Positions 62,881 through 64,000 of a stretch of DNA of 64,000 nucleotides are shown here, one piece after another. Positions within the stretch are counted from its first letter, which is position 1, and each line of letters starts with the position of its first letter. The notes under the pieces were generated by a model that was not told the DNA's origin, did not search any database, and saw only the letters and a program-made list of their open reading frames with translations. A program made the translations under genes and the position numbers. Source of the DNA: Ridgeia piscesae (taxonomy: Eukaryota; Annelida; Polychaeta; Sabellida; Siboglinidae); contig JAODUO010000467.1 of assembly GCA_025642075.2 (NCBI GenBank), positions 122,501-186,500 on the forward strand. Reading direction: 5' to 3'.

Positions 62881-64000
62881 AGTCTGTGAGTCTGGGGCTC
62901 CTTGTTGCATATGTAGACTTCCAACTTGTCACTGGCTAGGAGTCTGTGAGTCTGGGGCTCCTTGTTGCATACGTAGACTTCCGACATGTCACTGGCTAGG
63001 AGTCTGTGAGTCTGGTGCTCCTTGTTTCATATGTAGACTTCCGACATGTCACTGGCTAGGAGTCTGTGAGTCTAGGGCTCCTTGTTTCATACGTAGACTT
63101 CCGACATGTCACTGGCTAGGAGTCTCTGAGTCTGGGGCTCCTTGTTGCATATGTAGACTTCCGACATGTCACTGGCTAGGAGTCTGTGAGTCTGGGGCTC
63201 CTTGTTGCATATGTAGACTTCCGACTTGTCACTGGCTAGGAGTCTGTGAGTCTGGGGCTCCTTGTTGCATATGTAGACTTCCAACATGTCACTGGCTAGG
63301 AGTCTGTGAGTCTAGGGCTCCTTGTTTCATACGTAGACTTCCGACATGTCACTGGCTAGGAATCTGTGAGTCTGGGGCTCCTTGTTTCATATGTAGACTT
63401 CCGACATGTCACTGGCTAGGAGTCTGTGAGTCTGGGGCTCCTTGTTTCATATGTAGACTTCAGACATGTCACTGGCTAGGAGTCTGTGAGTCTGGGGCTC
63501 CTTGTTTCATACGTAGACTTCCGACATGTCACTGGCTAGGAGTCTGTGAGTCTGGTGCTCCTTGTTTCATACGTAGACTTCCGACATGTCACTGGCTAGG
63601 AGTCTGTGAGTCTGGGGCTCCTTGTTTCATACGTAGACTTCCGACATGTCACTGGCTAGGAGTCTGTGAGTCTGGTGCTCCTTGTTTCATACGTAGACTT
63701 CCGACATGTCACTGGCTAGGAGTCTGTGAGTCTGGGGCTCCTTGTTTCATACGTAGACTTCAGACATGTCACTGGCTAGGAGTCTGTGAGTCTGGTGCTC
63801 CTTGTTTCATATGTAGACTTCCGACATGTCACTGGCTAGGAGTCTGTGAGTCTGGGGCTCCTTGTTGCATATGTAGACTTCCGACATGTCACTGGCTAGG
63901 AGTCTGTGAGTCTGGGGCTCCTTGTTGCATATGTAGACTTCCGACATGTCACTGGCTAGGAGTCTGTGAGTCTGGGGCTCCTTGTTTCATATGTAGACTT
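62881..64000. repeat. 60-bp minisatellite running off the right edge
   Basis: At least 18.7 copies of AGTCTGTGAGTCTGGGGCTC + CTTGTTGCATATGTAGACTT + CCGACATGTCACTGGCTAGG. Variants: TTTCAT/TTGCAT, ACGTAG/ATGTAG, GGTGCT/GGGGCT. It lies in the intron upstream of visible exon 1. Confidence 0.97.

Noticed and set aside
62881..64000. Regular 60-bp repeat resembling a CRISPR array
   Set aside because: Whole units repeat with no unique spacers, and the context is a eukaryotic intron. The same applies to the 35-, 37-, 40- and 51-bp arrays.

Overview
This is animal (metazoan) genomic DNA. It is AT-rich and intron-rich, full of microsatellites and minisatellites, and carries tRNA-derived SINEs and 5'-truncated LINE tails. 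The gene content and repeat style would fit a lophotrochozoan such as a mollusc, but the sequence alone does not prove that.

Almost everything coding belongs to one very large gene on the minus strand. It fills about 62.8 kb down to 11.55 kb; its 5' end lies beyond the right edge. I could assemble 56 exons with GT-AG borders, and every junction agrees in reading phase (8,904 coding bases, 2,968 codons, no internal stop). In protein order the product has: end of a CUB, a full CUB, four Sushi/CCP, two calcium-binding-type EGF, three Sushi, half a Sushi, a Thr/Ser-rich repeat linker, a Ly6/uPAR (three-finger) domain split over two exons, a basic furin-like site, two HYR domains, a Sushi-like segment, a spacer, three GCC2/GCC3 (ephrin-receptor-like) Cys repeats, 14 EGF-like domains, a pentraxin/laminin-G domain, another HYR, another Sushi-like segment, a second spacer with the basic site RRKKR, four more GCC2/GCC3 repeats, two EGFs, one transmembrane helix and a short tyrosine-rich cytoplasmic tail. 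The central HYR-Sushi-GCC2-EGF-pentraxin order is that of SVEP1/polydom. The CUB/Sushi/Ly6 front and the membrane-anchored back make it different from the secreted vertebrate protein. A cell-surface adhesion or ligand-binding role is inferred.

Region by region: 1-11.5 kb has no gene I can support; it holds microsatellites, one near-perfect 75-nt hairpin, one broken transposon-like coding remnant and one SINE. 11.5-24 kb carries the C-terminal third of the gene, with two AT-cored palindromes. 24-35 kb is the EGF and GCC2 region. 35-44 kb has long introns with a 40-bp array and LINE/SINE pieces. 44.3-51.7 kb is a giant 35-bp-unit minisatellite inside one intron that splits the Ly6/uPAR domain. 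51.8-62.8 kb is the N-terminal part. 62.88 kb to the end is a 60-bp-unit array.

The most unusual observation is at 53.93-54.54 kb. A 51-bp unit that spans an intron-exon border has been copied 12 times, so the real 3' splice site is preceded by 12 intact look-alike acceptors. Each of these would add an in-frame stop if used.
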